A stretch of DNA of 64,000 nucleotides from Cyclobacteriaceae bacterium YHN15 (GCA_003797895.1 RKQB01000003.1:1-64000), one strand, 5' to 3'. Counted from the first letter of the stretch, positions 44,235 through 54,675 are shown. Made by a program: numbers and translations. Notes: generated by a model not told the origin, from the sequence alone.

Positions 44235-45763
44235 TTATCCAACGACCTCAACAATGACCCTCTGATACCTGGTCAAGGAAGGACTGCCATTATCCTCCAC
44301 CTGCAGAATGAGATGGATAGTATCCCCTATCCTTGCTTTATCCGGAATGACAAAAAAAGTTTGCGGGGAATTTTTATCCCTAAGCTGCACATAACCTTGC
44401 AGGGTTCCTGCCTCCAGGTACTGCCACCAAAGAAAAGTCAGGTCATCCCCATCAGGGTCTTGGGCCAAACCATTCAGCTGAATAGTTTCTCCCACTTTAC
44501 CTTTCAGGTCCATGGGGTGATTTAAGGTAACTTTGGGAGCATGGTTGGCTTCTTCAAAACTATTGACACACCAGGCAGCCCTGGCTGCAAAATCATGCTG
44601 GATTTCTTTAATCCACCGTGTTTGCGGAAAAGTAGGGTCATCCTTCTCGGTAAATACATTATAATCTGTTACATGCTCGCCATCCTCCCACCTCCTTGGG
44701 TTGTCAGGAGATTGGACAAATCTACCGCCCTTCCCCCATAAGAAGGGTTTTCTTGACTTCTCAATCCCACATCCAACAAATAAAAATACGCCGGAGAATC
44801 TCCTTCTGAAATAAAATCAAATTGATTTCTTTTATTTTTCAACATTACCTCTAGGTCTCCATGATCATGCTCTTCATCATTATCAATTTGCCGTCCATCT
44901 CCCCAGGTGTAATACTCAGACATTAGGGCTCCTTTATCTAATATATATTTGGAAAAAAACTCGCCGGAAAGATAGTATTGCAATTCCTGCGGCACCCTCC
45001 TTGGCCAAGGATAGGCAAAACACCAGAATTGATCGGAATTATAGATGACCTGTACCTCGGGCCAATTCGGTTCTATATATTTTGTATAGGTGGCATCCTG
45101 ATCCAAAACCGTGTAAATAATTGCCTTGTCAGAAACCTTTCGATACACTTCCTCCCAATTTTCTTTTCCTTTATATTCATCTTCAATGGATTTCAGTGCC
45201 CTTGCTATGGTATTGGTTCCTCCCCAAACCTGTAAATAAACAGGCCTCTCATCCTGATCCAAAAGTATTTTTTTAATCCAATCAGAGCCTTCTGTATCTT
45301 TCTCCATTTCACCTTCAAAATCAATATTCCCTACTTTCACCAAACTCAGTAGTTTTTCAGGACTTGGATATCCCGTAGCGTGCTGGGTCAGGTTATTATA
45401 AACTTCACTATATTTTTCTATCAAATGCTGCATCCAATCTGTGCCTGGCCATCTCAGGTCTTCTCTTTCTCCATAGCGCTCCGCTGTATTGGGCATTTCT
45501 GAGGTAAATAAGGATCCTTTGCTATCCCCTTTGTAATGCCATTGCGAACTGCTGTACACTAATCCCTCCACATCGAATTCATTGGTATATAGCAAAAATC
45601 GGATAAATGAATCCACATCATCCACCTCTCCATCAGTAGTTACTATGGTTCTTGGTTTTACGCTTGTATTTTCTTCTTTCAACTCCTTATTTTCAGAACA
45701 AGCCCATAAAAAACAAAAAGAAGAAAGAAATGATATTACCAATAATATGATGCTGTTTCTCAT
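44235..45763 (-). pseudogene. DUF1593 (Sde182-like) lipoprotein, broken by a one-base frameshift
   Basis: From the ATG at 45763, leader with lipobox FLWAC, then a nucleoside-hydrolase-like domain (RTIVTTDGEVDDVDSFIRFL) as in DUF1593/Sde182-type proteins. The frame runs to SYGGRAVDLSNLL and ends after 35 further codons. Adding one G to the GGG run (complement of 44728-44730) restores YGGRGGRFVQ, then WIKEIQHDFAARAAW, and joins the C-terminal domain (QDPDGDDLTFLWWQYLEAG) to the stop at 44235. The paralogue at 63069 reads YGGWGGRY at that point. Either a real mutation or a sequencing slip in a G-run. Confidence 0.85.
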
Positions 45764-45971
45764 AGGTTTGACGGTTACGTATTTGGAAATTATCACAAAA
45801 GACCCAATAAACCAACCTATATTGGATCATCTAGAAGATTTCATGTTAAGCGGATAACTATTGATTTTACCCTTCGCATTACCCCTATTACTTACAGTGG
45901 AAAAAAGTTTGCCCTACTCTAAATTTTTATGTTATTTATAAAAGTTACCTTATAATCTGTTTTCCAAAGCC

Positions 45972-46436
45972 ATGTCTGTTTTAAAACTTTTCTCAAAATC
46001 CAATTATTACCTGACTTTAATCTGTTGCATCGTTTTTTTTATTATGGTTTTGCTTGGAATCTTAGCCAGATATATTTTAAAAACACCCATTCTTTTTGCT
46101 ACCGAAATCAGTAGAATATTTTTCGTCTGGGCTTGCTTTTTTGGATCTGCCCTCGCATTGGAACAAAACTCCCATATCACCATCACCTTTCTGACAGATT
46201 GGTCAAAAATACCGCAAAAACACATTCATGCTCTCGCAAATTTCGCCATCATGATATTCCTTGCAGCCATCTTTTACAGTTCTATTATGGTAATTTATAG
46301 GTTATGGAGTACCTATCTACCCATAACTGGATGGACGCAATCTGTTTTTTACCTACCACTTCCATTTATCTCCATAAGTGGACTGATTTACCTCATACAT
46401 GCCATTTTCAGTCAAAGTAAAACCCTGGAATTATGA
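45972..46436 (+). CDS. TRAP transporter small permease (DctQ type)
   Basis: 154 residues with four membrane segments and the DctQ features GILARYILKTPILFATEISR and GSALALEQNSHITI. It forms the membrane part with DctM. Its stop overlaps the DctM start by four bases (ATGA). Confidence 0.92.
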   Translation: MSVLKLFSKSNYYLTLICCIVFFIMVLLGILARYILKTPILFATEISRIFFVWACFFGSALALEQNSHITITFLTDWSKIPQKHIHALANFAIMIFLAAIFYSSIMVIYRLWSTYLPITGWTQSVFYLPLPFISISGLIYLIHAIFSQSKTLEL

Positions 46437-47710
46437 TATTTTTATTATTTGGCTTATTTATCCTTTTTGCCCTCATAAGGGTCCCTATAGCCTACTCATT
46501 GGGATTGACAGTATTATGTTACCTTCTATTTGGCTTGGGCATTCCTTTGGAAATGATTCCTCATAAAATGGTAAAAGGATTGGATAATTATGTTTTTCTT
46601 GCCATACCACTGTTCCTACTTGCCGGGAGGTTAATGAATGCCGGAGGAATTACCCACGAACTCTTTTCATTTGCAAGAATTTTGGTGGGGCATTATAGAG
46701 GAGGACTTGCCCAGACAAACGTGCTTTCAAGTATCCTTTTTTCCTGGATGTCGGGCAGCGCCGTGGCCACTGTCGGTGCTTTGGGCGAAGTTAACCTGAA
46801 GGCCATGAAAGAAAATGGCTTTAATGATAAATTTTCCGCTTCTATAATTACGGCATCTTCTGTTCTTGGTCCCATAATTCCCCCAAGCATTCCCTTCATT
46901 ATTTATGCCGCAATGACTGAAACCTCAGTGGGAAAGCTATTTGTTGGTGGAATCATTCCAGGGTTGTTAATTGCCGTTTTTCTATCTTTGATGATTTACT
47001 TTGTCAGCTGGAAAAACAATTACCCTAAAGATCCTCCACCTCCTGCCTGGTCCGTTTTTAAAGGCCTCAAAAAAGCCATCATCCCCTTAATGATGCCGGT
47101 TATCATGCTCGGAGGAATTTTGGCAGGGGTATTCACACCAACCGAAGCAGCTGGTGTGGCAGCATTTTATGCTCTGGTCATCGGTATCTTTTATTACAGG
47201 ACCATCAAATGGAAAGACCTTCCGGATATTTTTGTGGAAACCATGGTTACCACTGCGGTAATTACCTTCATAATCTCAACTACAGCTCCTTTTTCCTATT
47301 TATTGACAATAGAAGATGCCGGAGAATCCATCACTGCCTCAGTGATTTCTTTTACCCAGAATAAATGGGCAGTCCTTTTGTTGATCAACCTAATCTTACT
47401 TTTTTTTGGGGCTATATTGGAAGCTGGCGTTGTTCTGATCCTGTTTACTCCCATATTATACCCTTTGGCAATTGATTTGGGAATAGATCCTATCCATTTT
47501 GGAGTGATCATGGTAGTGAACTTGATGATCGGCGTGGCCACGCCCCCTGTGGGTGTTTGCCTTTTTATGATGAGCCATATCAGCAAAATAAAAGTAGAAG
47601 TATTAATGAAAGCGATTATTCCTTTTTTAATACCTATGTTTCTGGTTTTATTGTTGGTCACTTACTTTCCTGAAATTTCCATGTTCTTGGTCAACCATTG
47701 GATAAAATGA
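46433..47710 (+). CDS. TRAP transporter large permease (DctM type)
   Basis: 425 residues, about 12 membrane segments, an ion-transporter-superfamily protein. LDNYVFLAIPLFLLAGRLMN, SVLGPIIPPSIPFIIYAAMT and IGVATPPVGVCLFMMSHI are typical. It moves the solute using the sodium gradient, after capture by the DctP protein. Stop overlaps the DctP start by four bases. Confidence 0.94.
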   Translation: MIFLLFGLFILFALIRVPIAYSLGLTVLCYLLFGLGIPLEMIPHKMVKGLDNYVFLAIPLFLLAGRLMNAGGITHELFSFARILVGHYRGGLAQTNVLSSILFSWMSGSAVATVGALGEVNLKAMKENGFNDKFSASIITASSVLGPIIPPSIPFIIYAAMTETSVGKLFVGGIIPGLLIAVFLSLMIYFVSWKNNYPKDPPPPAWSVFKGLKKAIIPLMMPVIMLGGILAGVFTPTEAAGVAAFYALVIGIFYYRTIKWKDLPDIFVETMVTTAVITFIISTTAPFSYLLTIEDAGESITASVISFTQNKWAVLLLINLILLFFGAILEAGVVLILFTPILYPLAIDLGIDPIHFGVIMVVNLMIGVATPPVGVCLFMMSHISKIKVEVLMKAIIPFLIPMFLVLLLVTYFPEISMFLVNHWIK

Positions 47711-48690
47711 AAAAGACAACCGTACATATTATCCTGATTGCTATGGTTCTTTGGGGATGCAGGTCTGCTGAAAATGACGTGAAGGTTTTGAGAGTGGGAT
47801 TGAGTCATGGGAAAAGCCATTCTTTTACCTTGGCACTGGATCAATTAAAAAAAGAGGTAGAAACTGAAACAAATGGTCAAATCCAGATAAAAATCTATCC
47901 GGGTTCCCAATTGGGAAATGAAAGCGAAATGCAGGAAATGCTCATGATCGGAAGTTTGGATATTGCTTTGGCAGGTCTTGTCAACAACCATGAGCCACTT
48001 TTTTCCATTTTGGAACTCCCCTATTTATATGAAAATAGAGAACATGTCAAAGCCGTAAATAATGGCCCTATTCTGGAGGATTTAGCACTCTCCCTCAATA
48101 AATTTGGATTCAGGCTAATTGGCTGGTATGAAAACGGATTCCGTCATATGACCACCTCAATCAAGCCTGTCCACCGTCCCGAGGATCTGAATGGCTTGCT
48201 TATCCGAACGACCGAAAACATGGCACATATACAGACCATAAGGGCCTTGGGGGCGATTCCTACGCCATTGAACTATTCCGAACTCTACACAGCCCTGACA
48301 CAGGGCATGGTGGATGGTCAGGAAAATCCGCTTCAGAACATATGGACCGGGAAATTATATGAAACACAAAAATATGTGGCCATGACAGGTCATATTTTCA
48401 ATTGCGTCTATGTACTGATAAGTGAAAGGACATGGAATAAATTGGACGATCAGGAACAAAAAATCATTCGAACTGCACTAAGAAAATCCATAGACTGGCA
48501 ATTGACTTACCTCGAGGAATTGGAAAAAGAACTTCAGGGGAAAATAGAAAAAGAAGATGTTGTATTCACTTTTCCTGATAAAAGCCTTTTTGAAACCAAA
48601 ACCCAACCCGTTTATGATTATTTTATAAATTTATATGGCAAGGATGCAGAAAATCTTATCAAGGAAATAAAAGCGCTTAATAAAGAGTAA
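47707..48690 (+). CDS. TRAP transporter substrate-binding protein (DctP type)
   Basis: 327 residues from the ATG at 47707 (overlap ATGA with DctM). The leader ends in LWGC, an imperfect lipobox, so it may be a lipoprotein. DctP signature: LKVGL-like opening (VLRVGLSHGKSHSF), then YPGSQLGNESEMQEM and GFRLIGWYENGFRHMT with the Arg that usually holds the carboxylate of the solute (HRPEDLNGLLIRT). So the solute is probably an organic or sugar acid. The next gene is a Tat-exported oxidoreductase, 25 bases on. Confidence 0.92.
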   Translation: MKKTTVHIILIAMVLWGCRSAENDVKVLRVGLSHGKSHSFTLALDQLKKEVETETNGQIQIKIYPGSQLGNESEMQEMLMIGSLDIALAGLVNNHEPLFSILELPYLYENREHVKAVNNGPILEDLALSLNKFGFRLIGWYENGFRHMTTSIKPVHRPEDLNGLLIRTTENMAHIQTIRALGAIPTPLNYSELYTALTQGMVDGQENPLQNIWTGKLYETQKYVAMTGHIFNCVYVLISERTWNKLDDQEQKIIRTALRKSIDWQLTYLEELEKELQGKIEKEDVVFTFPDKSLFETKTQPVYDYFINLYGKDAENLIKEIKALNKE

Positions 48691-48715
48691 AAAACATTGA
48701 ACCCAAAAAATCATA

Positions 48716-50053
48716 ATGAAAAACAGCAGAAGGAAATTTATCCAAAAAACAGGCAGCTCTGCGCTGGGATTAGGTTTGTTTTCAATCATTCCCTCCAAAG
48801 TCTGGGCGTCAAGTATCGCTCCCAATGATCAGATCAACGTCGCATTAATCGGATGTAATGGACATGGATTCAGCATCTTAAGACATCACCTCAACATGGA
48901 AGGGGTAAACTGTGCCGCGATTTGTGATGTAGATGAAAATGTTTTGGGCAGAAGGATCAAAGAGGTACAGGACACCTATGGCCAAAACCCAAAGCCCTAT
49001 AAGGATTTCAGAAAACTCCTTGAACAAAAAGATATTGACGCTGTCATTGTGGGAAGTCCGGACCACTGGCATTGCCTCCACATGGTTTCCGCTTGTGAGT
49101 CTGGAAAAGATGTTTACGTGGAGAAACCCTTGGCCAATAGTATAGGGGAGTGTGCTATCATGGTGGAGGCGGCAAACTATTATAACAGGATAGTTCAGGT
49201 AGGCCAGCAACAACGCAGTGGCTTTACATTCAGTGAGTCGATAAAAATGATCAGGTCAGGTGAAATAGGGAAATTGAGGAAGGTAAACATTTGGTCCAAC
49301 TTCAACTATGGATCAGGTGCCATCCCTGTAGAAGATGGATCGGCTCCGGAAAGTGTGGATTATGATTTTTGGTTAGGGCCAGCACCTAAAAGGCCTTTCA
49401 ATAGGAATAGATTCCATGGAAGTTGGAGACATTTTTGGGATTATGGAGGAGGATTAATGTCCGATTGGGGTGTTCACCTTTTGGACATGGGTGTTTGGGC
49501 CATGCAAAAACCTGTTGCACCTTCCCAAGTACTAACCCAGGCCAGTAATACCTCCACAGATATCAGGCAAAGGGAAACATTTGACAGTATGTCTGTATTG
49601 TATCCCAATTCAGAATTTACCATTCAATGGGACATGTTGGGGGGAATACAGCAAGGGCCATTTGAAAAACCGTATGGCGTTGCCTTTATTGGAGAGAAAG
49701 GAACTATTGTGGCCGATAGAAGAAGTTACCAACTTTTCCCGGAATGGGACGGGGAAAAGCAAGCCCCAAAAGTCGCCCCTCTTAAATTTACCGAGGGAAC
49801 CGAATCCCATAATTTACATGTGAAAAATTTCCTTGACTGTGTAAAAAGCAGGGAAACCCCAATTTGTCCTCCAGAAACGGGAAGGATTGCGGCACTTTAT
49901 GCCCATATCCCGAATATAGCAGGAAGGATCAATGAACCTTTATTGCATTGGGATGACCAAAACAGGACCTTTACCAATTCCAAAAAAGCCAATGAATACA
50001 TCACTCCGGGATACAGAAATCCATGGAACTTACCCAAAATCCCAAAAATTTAA
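48716..50053 (+). CDS. Tat-exported Gfo/Idh/MocA family oxidoreductase (4)
   Basis: 445 residues. Tat leader SRRKFIQKTGSSALG, hydrophobic stretch ending KVWA. VALIGCNGHGFSILR and the EKP motif in DVYVEKPLANSIG; C-terminal part with WDYGGGLMSDWGVHLLDMG. Closest in plan to copy 2 at 36120. Directly after the TRAP genes and likely in the same transcript, so it could make the acid or lactone that the transporter takes up (inference). Confidence 0.9.
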   Translation: MKNSRRKFIQKTGSSALGLGLFSIIPSKVWASSIAPNDQINVALIGCNGHGFSILRHHLNMEGVNCAAICDVDENVLGRRIKEVQDTYGQNPKPYKDFRKLLEQKDIDAVIVGSPDHWHCLHMVSACESGKDVYVEKPLANSIGECAIMVEAANYYNRIVQVGQQQRSGFTFSESIKMIRSGEIGKLRKVNIWSNFNYGSGAIPVEDGSAPESVDYDFWLGPAPKRPFNRNRFHGSWRHFWDYGGGLMSDWGVHLLDMGVWAMQKPVAPSQVLTQASNTSTDIRQRETFDSMSVLYPNSEFTIQWDMLGGIQQGPFEKPYGVAFIGEKGTIVADRRSYQLFPEWDGEKQAPKVAPLKFTEGTESHNLHVKNFLDCVKSRETPICPPETGRIAALYAHIPNIAGRINEPLLHWDDQNRTFTNSKKANEYITPGYRNPWNLPKIPKI

Positions 50054-50064
50054 AAACGAAAGAA

Positions 50065-51522
50065 TTACTCAAATAACTTGAAAATGGGATTGGGAACATG
50101 TGCTTCCTTGAATAATTTCTCCATTTCCATGACTAAGTCAGGATGTTCTGCCGCAATATTCCGGTTTTCGGAAGGGTCAGTTTTCAGGTTATAAATTTCA
50201 ATCGGTGCTTCTGGGTTGTTTTTGACGCCATAGCGCACCGCTTTCCAATCACCTTTTCTAATGGCCTGTCTACCCCCTAGTTCTACAAACTCCCAATAGA
50301 GGTAATCATGTTGCTTTTGCCCTGATTCACCCTTCAAAGTCGATAAAAATGAGATTCCGTCAATACCTTGTGAAACTTCTTGCCCGATGATCTCAGCAAA
50401 AGTGGGCAAGAAATCCCAAAAAGCCGAAATATGATCTGTTGTCCTGCTCGCCTCAATGACACCCGGCCACTTAATTATCATGGGGGTTCGAATGCCACCT
50501 TCATATAAATCTCTCTTATATCCCCGAAATATTCCATTGCTATTGAAAAAATCGGGATCATTTCCACCTTCCTGATGGGGGCCATTATCAGAAGCAAAAA
50601 CGACTATGGTATTTTCGGTCAATCCCAAATCATCCAATTTTTGAATGATTTCGCCGACCTGCCTATCCAGATGGGCCACCATGGCAGCATAAGTTGCTCG
50701 TGGATGTGGATTGGATTGGTATCCTGGAACCACAATATTTTCCGTACCGTAATCCCAATCGGAAGGAGCAACATGTGGCGTTTCTTCACCAAATTTTTCC
50801 CTGTAAAAAGATATAAACTCACCATCTGGAACAGCCAGTTCAGCATGAGGCATTACCATGGGAACAAACATGAAAAAGGGATTTTCCTTATTATCATTGA
50901 TAAACTGTAGTGATTGTCTGTGAATCTGATCAGGTGCATAAGTGGTTTTTTGTGTCCAGTCATTTCCCGGGAGAAACACTTTATCACTGTTGTCCCAAAG
51001 GTATTCAGGATAATAACGATGAGCTATTCTCTGGCAGTTGTATCCAAAAAACCGATCAAATCCCTGCCGGTTGGGATCCCCTGTGGTGCCAACAAAGCCT
51101 AAGCCCCATTTACCGAATGCACCTGTGGCATAGCCTGCTTTTTTGAAGAGCTTCCCTAAAGTCATTAAGGTATCCGGCATGGGATATTGGCCTTCCGGTT
51201 GGATTTCAAAATTTCCCCTGATGGGTGTATGTCCGGTATGTAATCCGGTCATAAGTGCTGACCTGGAAGGTGCACAAACGGTGGTTCCTGTGTAATGGTT
51301 GGTAAACAACATCCCCTCTCCTGCCAATCGGTCTATATTTGGCGTTTCAATTTTCTCCTGTCCTAATACACCTAAGTCCCCATACCCCAAATCATCAGCA
51401 AGGATAAAGATAATATTGGGTCTTATTTGATTTGTTTGAATCTTTTCATTTTGGCCTGATTGGCATGAAACAAAAAAATTGAGGGAAACGAAAATGAAGG
51501 GAATTGTCCATTTTTTTTTCAT
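50065..51522 (-). CDS. sulfatase, family S1 (arylsulfatase type)
   Basis: 485 residues from the ATG at 51522 (a TTG two codons upstream). Lipobox FVSC, so it is probably a surface or periplasmic lipoprotein. Metal and catalytic features: IIFILADDLGYGDLG, the formylglycine motif CAPSRSALMTG with Cys83 matching CxPxR, and ASDNGPHQEGGND. It needs a maturation enzyme, which is not in this window. It converges on the oxidoreductase at 48716 and fits a sulfated-glycan locus. Confidence 0.93.
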   Translation of the reverse strand: MKKKWTIPFIFVSLNFFVSCQSGQNEKIQTNQIRPNIIFILADDLGYGDLGVLGQEKIETPNIDRLAGEGMLFTNHYTGTTVCAPSRSALMTGLHTGHTPIRGNFEIQPEGQYPMPDTLMTLGKLFKKAGYATGAFGKWGLGFVGTTGDPNRQGFDRFFGYNCQRIAHRYYPEYLWDNSDKVFLPGNDWTQKTTYAPDQIHRQSLQFINDNKENPFFMFVPMVMPHAELAVPDGEFISFYREKFGEETPHVAPSDWDYGTENIVVPGYQSNPHPRATYAAMVAHLDRQVGEIIQKLDDLGLTENTIVVFASDNGPHQEGGNDPDFFNSNGIFRGYKRDLYEGGIRTPMIIKWPGVIEASRTTDHISAFWDFLPTFAEIIGQEVSQGIDGISFLSTLKGESGQKQHDYLYWEFVELGGRQAIRKGDWKAVRYGVKNNPEAPIEIYNLKTDPSENRNIAAEHPDLVMEMEKLFKEAHVPNPIFKLFE

Positions 51523-51781
51523 TGTCAAGGGGAATGGTTTTTAAAATAGGAATCAATCCGAATTTAAATAAATTTAAATCGAAACAATTCCTTTTCTCCT
51601 TTTTTTCACTCAATCAATGGATAAGCACATCCTGTTTTTTCTTACCATTAGGTTTTTCTAATAAATTTCAATAAGGCCATTGAATCCAATTTTTATGGTC
51701 TATTTAGCAACAAAATTTTATGGATTGAATGAATGAAGTTATGTAAATTTATGTTCAATAGTATATCTAAATCATAAAAAA

Positions 51782-51997
51782 ATGACCATGCTCAACCAAT
51801 TCAAAAAGGTGCTAAAAAGTATAGAGCCAGCAGTGATGCTTTTATCCGGAACTTATTTATTGATCCAGGCTATTCAAAAAAAGAACATCCCCATGGGTGC
51901 CGCAGGAGGGGTTTTGGTATTCAGGGGCGGACTGGATCTGGGGAAGGTGGTGGAAGAAAGTGGCATAAAAGAAGCCATTGAAAAAAGAGCTGACTAA
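51782..51997 (+). CDS. small membrane-type protein, unknown
   Basis: 71 residues. One or two hydrophobic stretches (PAVMLLSGTYLLIQAIQ and MGAAGGVLVFRGGL), with a charged C-terminus. I do not recognise the family. Standing alone between the sulfatase and the DUF4230 pair, with TAAATTTA upstream as a weak promoter. Confidence 0.5.
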   Translation: MTMLNQFKKVLKSIEPAVMLLSGTYLLIQAIQKKNIPMGAAGGVLVFRGGLDLGKVVEESGIKEAIEKRAD

Positions 51998-52099
51998 ATA
52001 TTTCACATGATGAGTACCGGCTTTTTGAAATAATCCACAAACGCGGAATTATTTCAGGATAATTCGTACCAAATCGGGTGTACCTGTAAATTACAACTA

Positions 52100-52480
52100 C
52101 TATTCTTTGGTTAGTTTTTTTATAGATTTAAATAAAAAACCTACCAAAAATGCAGGTATGAATGTTATCCCAAAAACCAAAATCAATTCCAAAGGCCATA
52201 AATTATGGTAAGAAGTATCATTTAAAATTTCGAACCCTGCCCTCAAAATAACAGCAGATAAAAAACCCGATGCTATCAGATATGCGGCCTTACCACTCAA
52301 AATATTCAGCTTCAAATGAGCAATTAAACTGATAAGGATACTATAAAAAATCCATCTCAAGGCCAGACCATTTTCCAACAATCCCAAATCTCTGTAAGGA
52401 ATTGTCCAATGTGTCAATACAGCAACAATGAAAGCAGCTAAGAAAACCAAGCACATTTGGGGATTCAAAAGAAATCTCAT
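52100..52480 (-). CDS. small integral membrane protein, unknown
   Basis: 126 residues with four membrane segments (LVFLAAFIVAVLTHW and FILVFGITFIPAFLVGF among them). No family recognised. One base after the DUF4230 gene, so co-transcribed with it, which suggests a joint envelope role. Confidence 0.7.
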   Translation of the reverse strand: MRFLLNPQMCLVFLAAFIVAVLTHWTIPYRDLGLLENGLALRWIFYSILISLIAHLKLNILSGKAAYLIASGFLSAVILRAGFEILNDTSYHNLWPLELILVFGITFIPAFLVGFLFKSIKKLTKE

Positions 52481-52481
52481 G

Positions 52482-53102
52482 TTACCTTTTAAGATTCTTC
52501 ATCTGCTCCTCGCTATCAATTATGATTTCCTTGTATTGCAAGGTCCAGCCAAGAGATTTTGTCAGCACGAAGACATTGGCTAATTCAGCCATCAACCTTT
52601 CCCTGCTATTGTCCATTAAATTGGATTGGTTGACTTTCTCCCGGATACGGGCATTGACTGAATTTTTGATTTTATTGTAGTCTGCAGCTCCAAATTTGTT
52701 AAAATAATCCTGTGTCACATCATAATATTCTATGTCCGGATAGATATTGATAACCGGTTCAGGAATACTTTTTAAGATGACAGTTTTATTCTCCACATCC
52801 AGTTCGGTTTCCAGCTGCCTTAGGTCGTATTCAACTGTTACTTTGGCATTGGCCACTACCAAAGCCCTTTTATCCGAAGTAAACAAGTTGAGAAATAGAT
52901 TTTGGGAATTTTTGAAGGTAAAAACCTGGGAAAAATAGCCTTCGCTTACGATCAGTTTCCCCACTTGCTCAATCTGTTGCTGAATCAAAGCAGTATTTTC
53001 ACGGATTTCTTCCTTATTTTCTTTTTTATTCCATAGTAACCAAATACTACCGGAAATGAGAAAGGCTGCCAAAAACCCGAATATAAATCTGTTCATATAC
53101 AT
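52482..53102 (-). CDS. DUF4230 domain protein, membrane-anchored
   Basis: 206 residues with an N-terminal membrane segment (FIFGFLAAFLISGSIWLLW) and an extracytoplasmic DUF4230 domain (LIVSEGYFSQVFTF, then VNARIREKVNQSN). The function of the family is unknown. A second ATG two codons in is also possible. It precedes a small membrane-protein gene with one base between. Confidence 0.8.
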   Translation of the reverse strand: MYMNRFIFGFLAAFLISGSIWLLWNKKENKEEIRENTALIQQQIEQVGKLIVSEGYFSQVFTFKNSQNLFLNLFTSDKRALVVANAKVTVEYDLRQLETELDVENKTVILKSIPEPVINIYPDIEYYDVTQDYFNKFGAADYNKIKNSVNARIREKVNQSNLMDNSRERLMAELANVFVLTKSLGWTLQYKEIIIDSEEQMKNLKR

Positions 53103-53274
53103 GTAGGATGAATCCTAAAGTTGCCTAAAAAAACAAAGGGATACAACATCAAGCTGAATTCCAATTGGCTTTTGATTTAAAATTGATTTATTACAGTCAT
53201 TCATTTATGAATGGCTATTGGAAAAAACTATTTCGAGTAACTAACAAGATCTATCTGCTGTAATCCTTATTTTT

Positions 53275-54675
53275 CTAAGCAGGCTTAATATTTTGATTTA
53301 TCCGGAAAAAATTATCCGGATCATATTTCATTTTGACTTTTGCGAGTTTATCGTAATTCTCCCCATAGGTAGCCTTAACTTTCTCCAATCCCTCATCCAT
53401 CATAAAGTTGACATAACCCCCTTCCATGGAATATGGACGTATTCCATGCCAATAATTTTTGGCCCATTCTGTAATGATTTCCTTATTTTCCGGATCAGGA
53501 GAAACTCCCACGATAACCTGAGACCAATTTGCATCCCTATATGCCCAGGCAGTATCTTTGTTACTTTTCTTATGGCATGCCCCATTGACAGGGTAAAAAT
53601 GCGTTGTTGAATTTGCTGTAGGCATTAACTCCGCATGTTTAATATTTTCTTGAATTGCTTCATCAGACAATTCTTTAATAAATGCGCCTTTCCAATACCA
53701 TTGCATGCCCGCAGGATAAAGTGGATCGAATAAAGACTGCAATTGCCGGTAAGGCATTGGACCTACATAATCAAGAGCAGGAGTTTTTAAATCCCTGAAT
53801 TGCTGGACATACCTGTCATTCTCCTCCAGATCACCCAGATTACACCAAAGCAATCCACACATTTTCTTAAGGTGCAGATTTTCCGGAAACAAGTCAACAG
53901 GAGGAACTGTCAAAAAAGCAAAATAACAATAAATATGATTGGGTACTAAAAGGATGAAATCTCTGTAATAAGTCATAATCTCTTCGGAATCCTCCAAGTG
54001 CCAAAACATGGGCCCTCCTTGAACCAAACCTGCGTCATTCAATTTAAAGAGGAATGAAGTGATGACCCCAAAATTTCCTCCCCCTCCTCTGATCGCCCAA
54101 AAGAGGTCGGTAAAATTCTTTTCGTTGCATGTTACCAAATTCCCATCTGCCAGTACAATATCTACTTCAAGCAAATTATCCACAGACAATCCATATGCCC
54201 TGGAAAGGTGGCCGATCCCTCCTCCCAAAGTGAGTCCCGCTATTCCAGTGGTTGAAAAAATACCTGTGGGAACCGCTTTACCGAAAGCTTGGGTGACATG
54301 TTCAACATCTTTCAACAAGCATCCTCCTTCAACCCTTATGGTGTTTTGCTTATTGTCCACTCTGATACCCTTCATTTGCGAAAGGTCTATTACCAAACTC
54401 TCATCCCATACACCAAATCCTGCTGCATTATGTCCCCCACTTCTTATAGCTAAAGCGAGATCTTGGTCTCTGGCAAAATTCACTGAGGCTATCACATCTG
54501 CGACATTTTTACAATATACAATTCCAGCCGGCCTTCTGTCAATCATCCCATTGTAAACTTGGCGGGCTTCATCAAATTGTTTGTCTTTGGGAAGCACTAA
54601 CTGCCCATACAATTGGCTCTTTAAATCTTCAAAAATCCGGGTTTTAGAATGATGAGTTATAGTGTCCATGATCAT
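53275..54675 (-). CDS. FAD-binding oxidoreductase, berberine-bridge-enzyme type
   Basis: 466 residues. PCMH-type FAD domain with ALAIRSGGHNAAGFG, whose His is the covalent FAD site, then GLTLGGGIGHLSRAYGL and a substrate domain; C-terminal BBE segment MKYDPDNFFRINQNIKP. The second FAD-linking Cys seen in double-linked members is not obvious. No signal peptide. Substrates of such enzymes include sugars and aromatic compounds. It sits 108 bases after the AraC-type regulator, on the same strand, which probably controls it. Confidence 0.9.
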   Translation of the reverse strand: MIMDTITHHSKTRIFEDLKSQLYGQLVLPKDKQFDEARQVYNGMIDRRPAGIVYCKNVADVIASVNFARDQDLALAIRSGGHNAAGFGVWDESLVIDLSQMKGIRVDNKQNTIRVEGGCLLKDVEHVTQAFGKAVPTGIFSTTGIAGLTLGGGIGHLSRAYGLSVDNLLEVDIVLADGNLVTCNEKNFTDLFWAIRGGGGNFGVITSFLFKLNDAGLVQGGPMFWHLEDSEEIMTYYRDFILLVPNHIYCYFAFLTVPPVDLFPENLHLKKMCGLLWCNLGDLEENDRYVQQFRDLKTPALDYVGPMPYRQLQSLFDPLYPAGMQWYWKGAFIKELSDEAIQENIKHAELMPTANSTTHFYPVNGACHKKSNKDTAWAYRDANWSQVIVGVSPDPENKEIITEWAKNYWHGIRPYSMEGGYVNFMMDEGLEKVKATYGENYDKLAKVKMKYDPDNFFRINQNIKPA

